Assembly (NCBI RefSeq): GCF_009498275.1
Contig: NZ_CP045643.1
Coordinates: 6,262,001-6,326,000, forward strand
DNA length: 64,000 nucleotides
Reading direction: 5' to 3'
Origin: Streptomyces fagopyri
Lineage (GTDB): Bacteria > Actinomycetota > Actinomycetes > Streptomycetales > Streptomycetaceae
Shown: piece after piece, positions 9,029 to 18,275 of the stretch
Layout of the letters: each line of letters starts with the position of its first letter
How positions within the stretch are numbered: the stretch's first letter is position 1
Notes under the pieces: model-generated
The model's input: the letters and a program-made list of their open reading frames with translations, nothing else
What the model was told of the DNA's origin: nothing
Database searches by the model: none
Position numbers and translations under genes: made by a program

Positions 9029-9967
9029 ATGGCCGCGTGGAACGTGAACGACATCCCCGACCAGAGCGGTCGTACGGCCGTCGTCACCGGCGCCAACAGC
9101 GGGATCGGCCATGTCACGGCGCGTGAGCTGGCCCGGCGTGGAGCGCGGGTCGTGCTGGCCTGCCGGAGCGAGGCACGGGGGAACGAGGCGGGCGACCGGA
9201 TCGTCTCCGAAGTACCGGGCGCCGACGTGGAGTTCGTACGACTGGACCTCGGAGACCTCGACTCCGTGGGGGAGTTCGCGGCGACGTACGACCACGCGTA
9301 CGGCGAGCGCCTCGACCTGCTCGTCAACAACGCCGGGGTGATGGCCCTGCCGCAGGGGCGTACCGCCGACGGGTTCGAGACGCAGTTCGGGGTCAACCAC
9401 CTCGGGCACTTCGCGCTCACCGGGATGCTGCTCCCCGCCCTGCTGAACACCCCCCGCGCACGCGTCGTGACCGTGTCGAGCATGGTGCACGCGCTCTCGA
9501 ACATCGACCTCGACGACCTCGACAGCGAGCGCCCCTCCTACCGGCGCTGGATCGCCTACGCCCGCTCCAAGACCGCCAACCTGCTCTTCACCCATGAACT
9601 GGCGCGCCGACTGGCGGCCGTCGGGTCCGACGTCGTCGCGGCCGCGGCGCATCCCGGGTACGCCGCGACGAATCTGCAGACCGCCGGGCCCCGGATGGCC
9701 GGCCGCAAGGGAGCCGAGCGGTTCATGGAGATCGGCAACCGGGTCTTCGGGCAGAGCCCGCAGGCGGGGGCCCTGCCCACGCTGTACGCGGCCACCGCGC
9801 CCGGCGTGCGCCCCGATTCCTTCACCGGACCATCGTTCGCGATGTGGCGCGGCGCTCCGGCGGAGTCCTGGCGGACCGGCTGGACCCGCGACGACACGGC
9901 GGGCGAGCGGCTCTGGGACGTCTCCGAGCAGCTCACCGGAGTGCCGTACGACGCCCTGAAGGCCTGA
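9029..9967 (+). CDS. Short-chain dehydrogenase/reductase (retinol dehydrogenase-like)
   Basis: 312 residues. The NAD(P) motif TGANSGIG is near the N-terminus, NNAG follows at about residue 102, and the catalytic Tyr/Lys pair is in YARSK. The overall wording (VNHLGHFALTGMLLP, RVVTVSSMVHA) is that of the retinol dehydrogenase/protochlorophyllide-reductase-like branch of classical SDRs. Substrate unknown. AAGAGG stands 6 nt before the ATG. It is convergent with nirD; the 200-bp gap holds only small GC palindromes (9968-9979 and 9978-9993). Confidence 0.88.
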   Translation: MAAWNVNDIPDQSGRTAVVTGANSGIGHVTARELARRGARVVLACRSEARGNEAGDRIVSEVPGADVEFVRLDLGDLDSVGEFAATYDHAYGERLDLLVNNAGVMALPQGRTADGFETQFGVNHLGHFALTGMLLPALLNTPRARVVTVSSMVHALSNIDLDDLDSERPSYRRWIAYARSKTANLLFTHELARRLAAVGSDVVAAAAHPGYAATNLQTAGPRMAGRKGAERFMEIGNRVFGQSPQAGALPTLYAATAPGVRPDSFTGPSFAMWRGAPAESWRTGWTRDDTAGERLWDVSEQLTGVPYDALKA

Positions 9968-10169
9968 CCGGTCGACCGGCGCCCCGGAGCGCCCCGCCGC
10001 CGTCGACCTCCAGGTTCGCGCCGCCGTCCGGCCGGGTCCGCATCCGCCGGATCTGGGCCCGGGGAGCCAGGAACACCCCGGTCGTGCCGATGTCGCACCG
10101 CGTGTGCCGGTCCTTCTTCGCAAGGTCCGCGAGCGGTGCCCCCAGGTCTTTCCGGAACGACCGGTCAGG

Positions 10170-10541
10170 TCAGTCGGTGTGCGCGCTGTCCGGCCGTGTC
10201 CGTACCTCGTAGGTCGTGACCGTCACCGTCCCGTCGTCCAGGCACCGTCCCGACTCCAGGTCGAACCGCTGCTTGAGGAGGGGCGAGGCGACGAAGGGAC
10301 GGCCCTGGTGGGAGCCGGTCAGGCCGCGGGAGAGGACCGCCGCGCCGCTGAACGGGTCGCGGTTGTCGATGGCGTACGTCCGGCCCGACCGGTCGCGGAA
10401 CACAGCGGCCTGGCGGCCGTCCGGCAGCAGCGCGGCCACCCCCCGGCCGGGTGTCAGGGCGGACAGCTCGCAGATGGTCAACCAGGCGTCATACAAGCGC
10501 AGTTGGACCTTCGGGGGCTGGGTGTTCCGTGGTCGGGTCAT
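10170..10541 (-). CDS. nirD: Nitrite reductase (NAD(P)H) small subunit
   Basis: 123 residues of the Rieske-like NirD family: the fold is recognisable from VAALLPDGRQAAVFRDRSG and AIDNRDPFSGAAVLSRGL, and the Cys/His ligands of true Rieske proteins are absent, as is normal for NirD. It works with NirB to reduce nitrite to ammonium in assimilation. The ATG overlaps the nirB stop (ATGA), so the genes are coupled. I chose the internal ATG at 10541 because of that overlap. Confidence 0.92.
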   Translation of the reverse strand: MTRPRNTQPPKVQLRLYDAWLTICELSALTPGRGVAALLPDGRQAAVFRDRSGRTYAIDNRDPFSGAAVLSRGLTGSHQGRPFVASPLLKQRFDLESGRCLDDGTVTVTTYEVRTRPDSAHTD

Positions 10542-13123
10542 CGCTGGGCGCTTCCTTCCAGGGGGCGTCGGCCGATGGCCAGCAGCGGCAGGTCCGGTTT
10601 GATCTGATCGCGTTCGGGGACGAAGCCGACCACCGGGTCGGGGGTGCCGGGGGCGTTCACGAACGACACGAAGCGGGCCAGCCGTTCCGGGTCGCGGATG
10701 GTCTCCGCCCACTCGTCGCGGTAGGCGCGGACATGGGCGGCCATCAGGGAGTCCAGCTCTTCGCAGATGCCGAGCGAGTCGTGCACGACGACGTCCCGGA
10801 CATGGCCGAGTCCGCCCGGGATCCGCTCCAGCCAGGCCGAGGTGCGCTCCAGCCGGTCGGCGGTACGGATGTAGAACATCAGGAACCGGTCGATCAGACG
10901 GATCAGTTCGGCATCGCCCAGGTCCTGCGCGAGCAGGTCGGCGTGGCGCGGTGTGGCACCGCCGTTGCCGCCGACCCAGAGGTTCCAGCCGCCGGCCGTG
11001 GCGATGACGCCGAAGTCCTTGGACCGGGCCTCGGCGCACTCCCGGGCGCACCCGGAGACCGCGGACTTGAGCTTGTGGGGCGAGCGCAGCCCGCGGTAGC
11101 GCAGCTCCAGGTCGATCGCCATCCGGACCGAGTCCTGGACCCCGTAGCGGCACCAGGTCCGGCCGACGCAGGACTTCACGGTCCGCAGCGCCTTTCCGTA
11201 CGCGTGCCCCGACTCGAAGCCCGCGTCCACCAGCCTGGCCCAGATCAGGGGGAGTTGCTCGACCCGGGCGCCGAACAGGTCGATGCGCTGACCGCCCGTG
11301 ATCTTGGTGTAGAGACCGAAGTCCCGGGCGACCTCACCGATCACGATGAGCTTCTCGGGGGTGATCTCGCCGCCGGGGACCCGCGGCACGATCGAGTACG
11401 AGCCGTTCCTCTGCAGGTTGGCGAGGAAATGGTCGTTGGTGTCCTGGAGGGCCGCCTGCTCGCCGTCGAGGACATGGCCGCTCGCGCCGGTGACCGCGGC
11501 GAGCGAGGCGAGGACCGAGGCGACGGCCGGTTTGCAGACCTCGCAGCCGTCGCCGCCCCGGGCACCGGGCCGCCCGTAACGGTCGAGCAGCGCCTGGTAC
11601 GAGGAGATCCGCAACGCGAGGACGATCTCGTACAGCTCCTCGCGGGTCTGCGGGAAGCAGCCGCACAGGCCGTGGTCGGCCTCGACGCCGTGCGCCGCCA
11701 GTTCCTCGTCGACGAGCTGACCGAGGACCCTGACGCAACTCCCGCAGCCCGTACCGGCCTTGGTGCACTTCTTCACCTCCGGCACGGTGGTGCGGGAGTG
11801 CTCGGTGACCGCCGCGCGGACCGTGCCCTTGGTGACGTTGTGGCAGGAGCAGACGACGGCCGAGTCGGGGAGCGCGGAGGGGCCGAGAGCGACCGGGGCG
11901 CCCGTGCCCGCCGGAAGCACCAGGTGCTCGGGGGCGATCGGCGGCACGGAGCCGGTGAGGGCGCGCAGGGTGCCGTACGCGTCGGCGTCGCCGACCAGGA
12001 TGCCGCCGAGCAGCTCGCCGTCCGGGCCGACGACGAGTTTGCGGTACGTGCCGGAGCGCGAGTCGGAGTAGACGACGTCGAGGCAGCCGGCGGTGGTGCC
12101 GTGCGCGTCGCCGAAGGACGCGACGTCCACACCGAGCAGCTTGAGCTTGGTGGAGAGGTCGGCACCGGTGAAACCGGCGTCCGTGCCGGCGATCGTCGCG
12201 GCGGCCGTCTCGGCCATCTCGTACCCGGGCGCGACCAGCCCGTACACCCGGCCGTCGGACGCGAGGGCGCACTCGCCGATCGCGAACACACGCGGGTCGG
12301 AGGTGCGGCACCGCTCGTCGACCGTGATGCCGCCGCGCTCGCCGACCGTGAGCCCGGTGTCGCGGGCGAGCCGGTCGCGTGGACGCACGCCCGCCGAGAA
12401 CACGACGAGATCCGTGGGGAGTTCGGAACCGTCGGAGAGTCTCATGCCGGTCACGGCGCCGTCGGCACCGGTGACGATCTCCTGGGTGCCGGTGCCGGTG
12501 TGGACGGTCAGACCGAGGTCCCTGACGGTACGCAGCAGTGCCGCGCCGCCGCCCTCGTCGACCTGCGCGGGCATCAGCCGCGGCGCGAACTCCACGATGT
12601 GGGTGGCCAGTCCGAGGCCCTGGAGCGCGCCCGCCGCTTCCAGCCCCAGCAGACCGCCACCGACCACCGCGCCGGTCGTGGCCCGCGCCTTCGCGAACTC
12701 CTCGATGGCGAGCAGGTCTTCGATGGTCCGGTACACGAAGCAGCCCTCGGCGTCCCTGCCGGGCACGGGCGGCACGAAGGGGACGGAGCCGGTGGCGAGG
12801 ACCAGGGTGTCGTAGGCGACGGTCAGACCGGAGCGGGCCGTCACCGTCCGCGCCGCCCGGTCGATCGTCTCGGCCGGGTCGCGGAGGTGCAGCTCGATGC
12901 CGTGCGCGGCGATGAACCCGGCGTCGGTGAGCGACAGTTCGTCCGGGGTACGGCCCGAGAAGTACGAGGTGAGCCGGACCCGGTCGTAGGCCGGACGGGG
13001 CTCCTCGCACAGCACGACCACCCGGTGCGTGGCGGTCAGCCCACGCTCGGCCAGCGCCTCCAGGAAGCGCTGGCCGACCATGCCGTGGCCGACGAGCACG
13101 ATGGTGGGGGTGTCCGTGGACAT
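10538..13123 (-). CDS. nirB: Nitrite reductase (NAD(P)H) large subunit
   Basis: 861 residues reducing nitrite to ammonium with NAD(P)H in the cytoplasm. In order: FAD/NAD-binding domain (GHGMVGQ near residue 12, second Rossmann motif VVGGGLLGLEAAG near 155), BFD-like [2Fe-2S] domain (C425, C427, C460, C463), and the siroheme/[4Fe-4S] domain with C652-x5-C658 and C692-x3-C696. All expected ligands are present. The ATG at 13123 has CGGAGG six nt upstream; open frame further upstream is not family sequence. A GlnR-like box lies about 285 bp upstream, fitting known nitrogen control of nirB in streptomycetes. Confidence 0.95.
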   Translation of the reverse strand: MSTDTPTIVLVGHGMVGQRFLEALAERGLTATHRVVVLCEEPRPAYDRVRLTSYFSGRTPDELSLTDAGFIAAHGIELHLRDPAETIDRAARTVTARSGLTVAYDTLVLATGSVPFVPPVPGRDAEGCFVYRTIEDLLAIEEFAKARATTGAVVGGGLLGLEAAGALQGLGLATHIVEFAPRLMPAQVDEGGGAALLRTVRDLGLTVHTGTGTQEIVTGADGAVTGMRLSDGSELPTDLVVFSAGVRPRDRLARDTGLTVGERGGITVDERCRTSDPRVFAIGECALASDGRVYGLVAPGYEMAETAAATIAGTDAGFTGADLSTKLKLLGVDVASFGDAHGTTAGCLDVVYSDSRSGTYRKLVVGPDGELLGGILVGDADAYGTLRALTGSVPPIAPEHLVLPAGTGAPVALGPSALPDSAVVCSCHNVTKGTVRAAVTEHSRTTVPEVKKCTKAGTGCGSCVRVLGQLVDEELAAHGVEADHGLCGCFPQTREELYEIVLALRISSYQALLDRYGRPGARGGDGCEVCKPAVASVLASLAAVTGASGHVLDGEQAALQDTNDHFLANLQRNGSYSIVPRVPGGEITPEKLIVIGEVARDFGLYTKITGGQRIDLFGARVEQLPLIWARLVDAGFESGHAYGKALRTVKSCVGRTWCRYGVQDSVRMAIDLELRYRGLRSPHKLKSAVSGCARECAEARSKDFGVIATAGGWNLWVGGNGGATPRHADLLAQDLGDAELIRLIDRFLMFYIRTADRLERTSAWLERIPGGLGHVRDVVVHDSLGICEELDSLMAAHVRAYRDEWAETIRDPERLARFVSFVNAPGTPDPVVGFVPERDQIKPDLPLLAIGRRPLEGSAQR

Positions 13124-13405
13124 CAGGAGCCTCCGTCGTTGGGGAGCGGTGGAGCGGCCTGCGGCCAGGACCCCGGTGGGCGGCACGCGGTGGCGGGGGC
13201 GGTGCGTCTCGGCGCCGGCGGGTGCGGCGGGAGCCGTCCCGAGCGCCGGTTGTTCGCGGCGCCGGGCTCGTCGGGACGCCGGGTCCGCCGGGTCCGCCGG
13301 GTCGCCGGGTGCTTCGCGCCCCGGGCGGGACGGGCCGCCGCGGATCCGGTGCCGGTCACCGCCGGCCGCGCGTTCGAGGTCATGTCCGCAGCGTGCGATG
13401 CCGGT

Positions 13406-13443
13406 GTTACCCGGTCGCATCACCGCTGTTTCCCGGGCGGAAC
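13406..13443 (-). promoter_or_regulatory. Candidate GlnR binding site upstream of nirB
   Basis: Read on the minus strand, four 5-mers sit at exact 6-nt spacing: GTTCC, GAAAC, GATGC, GTAAC. The GlnR pattern known from Streptomyces is gTnAc-n6-GaAAc repeated twice, so this site keeps the spacing and most key bases. nirB is a described GlnR target in S. coelicolor. The rest of the gap (13124-13832) is GC-rich, with irregular CACCGGTGGG-type repeats around 13500-13740 and no gene. Confidence 0.55.
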
Positions 13444-13832
13444 GCTGACCTCAGCGGGGGCGGCGACCGGTTGTGAGGGTCCTCGCCGCCCCCGTCCGAT
13501 GGACGCCACCGGTGGTGCCGCGGTCCGGCACGCGTCGCCACCGGGTGCCGCCGTCCGTCATGGCTCACCGGTGGGTCCCGCCGGCACCCGTCACCGCTGG
13601 GTGCCCCGTCCACCGGCCGGCACCGCCGAGACCCCTCACAGCCGGGCGCACCGCTCACCGGGAGCTCCCGCAGGCCCCCTCAGCGCAAGGCGCACCCCCA
13701 CCGGCAGGCGCCGCCGACACCCCTCACCGATGGGTGGGGGCGCGCCCGCCGTGCCCGCGCGCGAGGAGGTGAACCTCAGAAGACACCCAATTCCGTGGAC
13801 GGCACATCCATCCGGTCCATAGGGTCGCGATC

Positions 13833-14615
13833 ATGCCCGACATATCGCTGACCATGGTGGTCGTACTGTGCCTCGCCTCCCTCGCGGCGGGATGGATCGA
13901 CGCCGTGGTGGGCGGCGGCGGACTGCTCCTGCTGCCCGCGCTGCTGCTCGGGCTGCCGAGCGGGACCACGGCGGCGTACGCGCTCGGCACCAACAAGGCG
14001 GTCGCGATCGTCGGGACGAGCGGCGCGGCGGTGACGTACGCGCGCAAGGCGCCCGTCGACGTGCTGCTGGCCGTCCGGATCGGTCTCGCGGCACTCGCCG
14101 GGTCGACGGCCGGTGCCTTCGTGGCCGCCGGGATGAGCACGGACGTCCTGAAACCGGTCGTCATGGTGGTCCTGGTCGGCGTCGGGACATTCGTCATCCT
14201 GCGCCCCGCGTTCGGCACCGCGCCCTCCACCGAGCCCGTCTCGCCGCGCCGTGTGCTCGCCGCGATCGGACTGGCGGGCCTCGGCATCGGCTTCTACGAC
14301 GGGCTCATCGGCCCCGGCACGGGCACCTTCCTCGTCCTCGCTCTGACCGCGCTGCTCCACCTCGACCTGGTGACCGCCTCCGCCACCGCCAAGATCGTCA
14401 ACTGCTGCACCAACGCGGGCGCCCTCGCGACCTTCGCCTGGAAGGGCACGGTGTACTGGCAGCTGGCCGCGCTGATGGCGGTCTTCAACCTCGTCGGGGG
14501 CACGGTCGGGGCGCACACCGCGCTGAAGCGGGGCAGCGGGTTCGTCCGGGTGGTCCTGCTGACGGTGGTGTTCGCGCTGGTCGCCAACCTGGCGTACCAG
14601 CAGTGGGCGGCCTGA
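13833..14615 (+). CDS. TSUP family membrane permease (TauE/SafE)
   Basis: 260 residues, about eight hydrophobic segments, with the family's two-fold pattern: GWIDAVVGGGGLLLLPALLL near the N-terminus and GFYDGLIGPGTGTFLVLAL after a cytoplasmic linker at about 130-145. TSUP proteins move sulfite, sulfonates or other small organic anions across the membrane; the substrate here is unknown. It is divergent from nirBD across a 700-bp gap, so a link to nitrite is not implied. It converges with the sortase gene. Confidence 0.88.
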   Translation: MPDISLTMVVVLCLASLAAGWIDAVVGGGGLLLLPALLLGLPSGTTAAYALGTNKAVAIVGTSGAAVTYARKAPVDVLLAVRIGLAALAGSTAGAFVAAGMSTDVLKPVVMVVLVGVGTFVILRPAFGTAPSTEPVSPRRVLAAIGLAGLGIGFYDGLIGPGTGTFLVLALTALLHLDLVTASATAKIVNCCTNAGALATFAWKGTVYWQLAALMAVFNLVGGTVGAHTALKRGSGFVRVVLLTVVFALVANLAYQQWAA

Positions 14616-14631
14616 GGCCGGAGCACCGGCC
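14616..14631. terminator. Short hairpin between convergent genes
   Basis: GGCCGG (14616-14621), loop AGCA, CCGGCC (14626-14631), in the 25-bp gap between the permease and sortase stops. It could serve both strands, but the stem is short. Confidence 0.4.
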
Positions 14632-14640
14632 GGGCCCGGG

Positions 14641-15321
14641 TCAGCGGCTGCCGGTCAGATGGGCGAAGACGACCACGTTGCCCTGGTATCCCGTCGTGCT
14701 CGAATAGCCGCCGCCGCAGGTGATGACACGCAGTTCGGGGCGGGACGCGGCCCCGTACACCTTGTCGTCGGGGAAGTCGCGGGCGTCGTACACCTCGACG
14801 GCGTCGACGGTGAAGCGGGCGGTGCCGCCGTCACGGCGGGCCACCTCGATGGCGCTGCCCTTGCGCAGCGCGCCGAGGTCGTAGAAGACGGCCGGCCCCT
14901 CGGTGTTGTCGACATGACCGGCGACGATGGCGGTGCCGCGTTCGCCGGGCGTGGTGCCGGCCTCGTACCAGCCCGCGAGGTTCTTCCGCGCGGCGGGCGG
15001 GACGTCCAGACTGCCCTGGGGGGTGAGTCCGAGGCCCATCAGCGGGGCGTTCACACCTATCGAGGGTATGAGGATCCGCTCGGGCGGGGAGTGGCGGAGC
15101 GCGGGGACCGGCTGCCGGGCGGCGCCTCCGGTGCCCGACTGGGCGACGGACGGCTGGGGCGGCGGATGGCCCTCGGTGCCACTGCGCACCAGCCAGACGC
15201 CCGAACAGAGGGCGACCACGGTGACGGACGTTATGACGATGTTGCCTATGTTGCCTATGTTTCCTGTGCTGCCGGCGTCGCCGGCGCTGCCCGGGGGACC
15301 GGCCTTGGACATCCGGCGCAC
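14641..15321 (-). CDS. Class F sortase
   Basis: 226 residues: short cytoplasmic start, one membrane anchor (about 29-46), a Pro-rich linker, and a sortase domain. The catalytic His is in VAGHVDN (H136) and the catalytic Cys in VITCGGG (C202). I do not see an obvious Arg in the usual place after the Cys; that stretch reads YSSTTGYQGNVVVFA. Start GTG 15321 has GGAGG about 6 nt before it. The N-terminus contains GNIGNIGNI, encoded by three 9-nt repeats at 15239-15265. It follows the gene for a secreted, membrane-tailed protein, a likely substrate. Confidence 0.88.
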   Translation of the reverse strand: MRRMSKAGPPGSAGDAGSTGNIGNIGNIVITSVTVVALCSGVWLVRSGTEGHPPPQPSVAQSGTGGAARQPVPALRHSPPERILIPSIGVNAPLMGLGLTPQGSLDVPPAARKNLAGWYEAGTTPGERGTAIVAGHVDNTEGPAVFYDLGALRKGSAIEVARRDGGTARFTVDAVEVYDARDFPDDKVYGAASRPELRVITCGGGYSSTTGYQGNVVVFAHLTGSR

Positions 15322-15489
15322 GGGAGCCTCCTCTCGGGGTTCTTCAGGGGTCCTTTCCGGGCCGCCTCGGGGTGTCGCTCTGGGGGGTGTCGGGGGTGGG
15401 TCCCCGTCCCCCTCCGGGCCGCGAGGGGCGTCGGGCCACGGAGGGGGAGGGGACGGCGGTACCGGCGGACGGACAGCGGAGGGTGTCCG

Positions 15490-16017
15490 TCAGATCCCGT
15501 CGCCTCTCGCCCGGCGATGCAGGAGCCAGGTACCGCCCGCGGCGGCGACGGCCAGTGCCGCCACTCCCGCCGCGGTCTTCGTGGGGTCGGTGCCGAGTGC
15601 GCCACCGACGCCCGTGTTCACATGTCCGCGCGGCTGGATCTGGTCGCGCGCCGGGGTCGTCGCGGCCATGGTGACCGTCAGATCGCCGGTGACCTGTGTG
15701 CCGCGGGAGCACTTCGCGACGATCTCGTACGTTCCCGGCTGCGCGCTCGGCGGCACCCGGAACCGGCCGACCGCGTCGTTCTCGCGCGTGCCGGCGGCGA
15801 GCATGAAGGTGCCGGCGCCGACCGCGCTGGCGTCACCCGTCGCGGCGCCGTTCGTACCGCACGCCGCCGTGCTGACGGTGATGTCGCCACCCGGGAGCGC
15901 GGTGGCGGGGGACACCTCCAGGTTCACGGTGCTCTCGCCGTACGCGGGTGCGACGGTGAGCCCCGCGGCGGCGACGGCGAGCGCGGTACCGGTCAGCAGA
16001 CGGGCTGTGCGTCGCAT
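15490..16017 (-). CDS. Secreted protein with C-terminal sorting-signal-like end, candidate sortase substrate
   Basis: 175 residues. A signal peptide (about 1-28, ending PAYGES) is followed by an immunoglobulin-like beta-rich domain (about 29-120) with two Cys. The C-terminus has the layout of a cell-wall sorting signal: a motif region HVNTGVGGALG, a hydrophobic stretch TAAGVAALAVAAAGGTWLL, and a basic tail HRRARGDGI. No LPxTG or LAxTG is present. The gene lies directly upstream of the class F sortase, same strand, gap 168 bp. Start ATG 16017 begins a proper signal peptide. Confidence 0.8.
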   Translation of the reverse strand: MRRTARLLTGTALAVAAAGLTVAPAYGESTVNLEVSPATALPGGDITVSTAACGTNGAATGDASAVGAGTFMLAAGTRENDAVGRFRVPPSAQPGTYEIVAKCSRGTQVTGDLTVTMAATTPARDQIQPRGHVNTGVGGALGTDPTKTAAGVAALAVAAAGGTWLLHRRARGDGI

Positions 16018-16354
16018 GGTTGCTGCTCCTCCGAGGGGGCGCGGCCCGCGGCACCCCCAAGTGCCGCTGCGTCGGTCGTGCCCCTGCCCTTCCGAGGAAA
16101 GTGGCATCGGAGGGCGCCCGCTTGCCGGGGGAAAGCCGGACGTGTGCTGAACGGGTGTCGTGAGAGAGGGCCGTACGGGGGGATCGGAGAGAGTTTCGGC
16201 AGGTCAACGGTGTGCGCCGAACGCGAGGGCCGAGCGGGCGTCCGATGGGGGAAGGGCGGGGGTGAACGGGTGAAGGCGCCCGGCCCCGGCGACCTGTGCG
16301 TCCGGTGTCGGCCAACGGACGCCCGGTCCGGGCGACATGCGCTTCCGGCCCCAG

Positions 16355-16516
16355 CGACACGGACGCCCGGACGGCCCCTGCGACACGGACGCCCGGACGG
16401 CCCCGGCGACCCGGGCGTGCGGCCCAGGCGAGGGACGCGGCGCCCGCTCGACCTCGGCACGACCGGACGTTCCCTGGGCGTACGGCCCGGGGAGGCTCCC
16501 TGGGCGTACGGCCCGG
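16355..16516. repeat. 26-nt repeats in the gap before the M4 protease end
   Basis: Two copies of a 26-nt unit (16355-16380 and 16381-16406) differ at one base. A different 20-nt block, TCCCTGGGCGTACGGCCCGG, occurs at 16471 and 16497, again 26 nt apart. The whole gap 16018-16527 is GC-rich and repetitive, with no supported gene. Confidence 0.75.
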
Positions 16517-16527
16517 CGACCGCCGAG

Positions 16528-18177
16528 TCAGCCCACGGACACGGCGGACCACGCCGCCGCGACCGCGGCGTACTCCGTGCTCCCCGCGCCGTACAGATCC
16601 TTGGCCGCGCTCAGGGCCGCCGTCCGCGCGCCCGCGTACTTGGTCGAGGACGTCATGTAGACCGTCAGCGCCCGGTACCAGATGGCGCCGAGCCTGTCCC
16701 GGCCGATGCCGGTGACCGTGGAACCGTCGCAGGTCGGGCTGTTGTAGGAGACTCCGTTGACGGTCGCCGCGCCGCTGCCCTCGGCGAGCAGGTACGCGAA
16801 GTGGTTCGCCACGCCCGACGAGTAGTGGACGTCGAGGTTCCCCACCGACGAACTCCAGCAGTCCGCCGAGTCGCCGTCCTTGGAGGGCCGGTCCATGAAG
16901 CGCAGGGCCGGCTTGCCGAACCCGGAGCGTACGACCTTCTCGCCGATCAGGTAGTCCCCGGGGTCGGTGGCGTTGTGCGCGTGGAACTCCACCAGCGTGC
17001 CGAAGATGTCGGAGGTCGCCTCGTTGAGACCGCCGGACTCACCCGAGTACGTCAGCGCCGCCGTCTTCGAGGTCACGCCGTGGGACATCTCGTGACCGGC
17101 CACGTCGAGGGCGACCAGCGGGCCGAGCGTCGTCCCGTCACCGTCGCCGTACGTCATGCAGAAGCAGTCGTCGTCCCAGAAGGCGTTGTTGTAGTCGGTG
17201 CCGTAGTGCACGCGGTTGTACGAGCCCTTCCCGTCGCCCGCGATGCCGTTCCGTCCGTGCACGTCCTCGTAGTAGTCCCAGGTCTGGTCCGTGCCGTACT
17301 GGGCGTCGACCGCGGCGGAGGAGCGGTCCGGGGCCGCCCCGCCGCCCCAGTGGTTGTCGGCGTCCGTGAAGAGGGTCGCCGGGGCGCGGCTGACGCAGAT
17401 CCCGAGGACGCACAGGTCCGTCTTGTCCGCCGCGTCGCCCGTGTACGTGTTCCCACGGGTCGGGTCCTTCAGCTGGTACGCCGATCCGGACGGCGTGGTC
17501 TCCAGCGGGACCGTGCCGCTGTAGAGCGACCTGCCGTCACCGGTCGCCGTCTCGATACTGTCCCAGGCGTCGATCTGCCGGCCGGTGCGGGCGTCGGTCA
17601 GCACCGCGCGGGCGACCGGGTTGCCCAGCGAGTCCTGGCCCACCACGTCGGTGCGCCAGGCCAGCCGGGGCGCACCGTGCAGGGCGTCGACCACCAGTCT
17701 CGGCCGGGCCGTCACCTTCCTCAGGGTCTGGCCGACGTGCGCGGCGCGCAGCGCGGTGGCGGCCAGACCGGCGGCCTTCGGTGCGGAGAGCGCGGGCGTG
17801 GTGGTGGGGAGGGCCAGGTCGCGGGAGGTCGCCCGGTCGGCGCCGCGGTAGGAGCGGTCGGGGGTGAGGTGGACCACGAAGTCGCCGCCGAGCACCGGCA
17901 GGCCGCGGTACGTGCGGTCGTAGCGCACATGGCGGCCGCCGTCCGCGTCGACGACGACGTCGCGCACGCTGGTGCCCTCGGCGGAGGTCAGGCCCAGCCG
18001 GGCGGCCTCGCGCACGAGGGCCGTCGCCGCGTCGGCGATCGCGGTGGCCCGGCTCGGCCGGTCGGCCGCGCCTGCGGTGGGGGTGAGGGCGCTCGTCAGC
18101 AGGGCGGTGGTGGCCGCGGCCACCCCGGCGGCGGCCAGACGGGAACCTCGGGTGGGCCGTATCCGGTTCCGGCTCAT
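16528..18177 (-). CDS. Secreted M4 (thermolysin-like) metallopeptidase
   Basis: 549 residues. Signal peptide (about 1-38, basic start then a long Ala-rich core ending AGA), an FTP/PepSY propeptide (about 40-210), then the M4 catalytic domain. The zinc motif HEMSH is in DVAGHEMSHGVTSK and the third ligand is in SGGLNEATSDIFG. The second catalytic His is in DVHYSSGVANHFAYLL. All expected catalytic residues are present, so it should be an active extracellular neutral protease. The upstream region has a 14-bp perfect palindrome and two 17-nt direct repeats. Confidence 0.93.
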   Translation of the reverse strand: MSRNRIRPTRGSRLAAAGVAAATTALLTSALTPTAGAADRPSRATAIADAATALVREAARLGLTSAEGTSVRDVVVDADGGRHVRYDRTYRGLPVLGGDFVVHLTPDRSYRGADRATSRDLALPTTTPALSAPKAAGLAATALRAAHVGQTLRKVTARPRLVVDALHGAPRLAWRTDVVGQDSLGNPVARAVLTDARTGRQIDAWDSIETATGDGRSLYSGTVPLETTPSGSAYQLKDPTRGNTYTGDAADKTDLCVLGICVSRAPATLFTDADNHWGGGAAPDRSSAAVDAQYGTDQTWDYYEDVHGRNGIAGDGKGSYNRVHYGTDYNNAFWDDDCFCMTYGDGDGTTLGPLVALDVAGHEMSHGVTSKTAALTYSGESGGLNEATSDIFGTLVEFHAHNATDPGDYLIGEKVVRSGFGKPALRFMDRPSKDGDSADCWSSSVGNLDVHYSSGVANHFAYLLAEGSGAATVNGVSYNSPTCDGSTVTGIGRDRLGAIWYRALTVYMTSSTKYAGARTAALSAAKDLYGAGSTEYAAVAAAWSAVSVG

Positions 18178-18189
18178 CGGTCTCCTCGG

Positions 18190-18229
18190 GGAGGCACGCT
18201 CAGGCGTGTGTGGGAGGCACGCTCAGGCG
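18190..18229. repeat. Direct repeat in the M4 protease leader
   Basis: GGAGGCACGCTCAGGCG occurs at 18190-18206 and 18213-18229 (period 23). Each copy can form a small CACGC/GCGTG-type stem. The repeat lies 13-52 bp before the protease start codon, so it would be in the 5' leader. Confidence 0.55.
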
Positions 18230-18275
18230 CGTGGTGGGGTGGGGGGGCGCTGATGTCCGTTCAGGTTTAAAGGTC

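Noticed and set aside
9968..10169. Terminator pair between the SDR and nirD
   Set aside because: The two small GC palindromes have stems of six bases or fewer and are common by chance here, so they are only mentioned in the SDR entry.
10451..13822. 1123-codon open frame on the plus strand over nirBD
   Set aside because: It mirrors the minus-strand nirBD genes, whose cofactor motifs are complete. The alternative frame has no recognisable domain.
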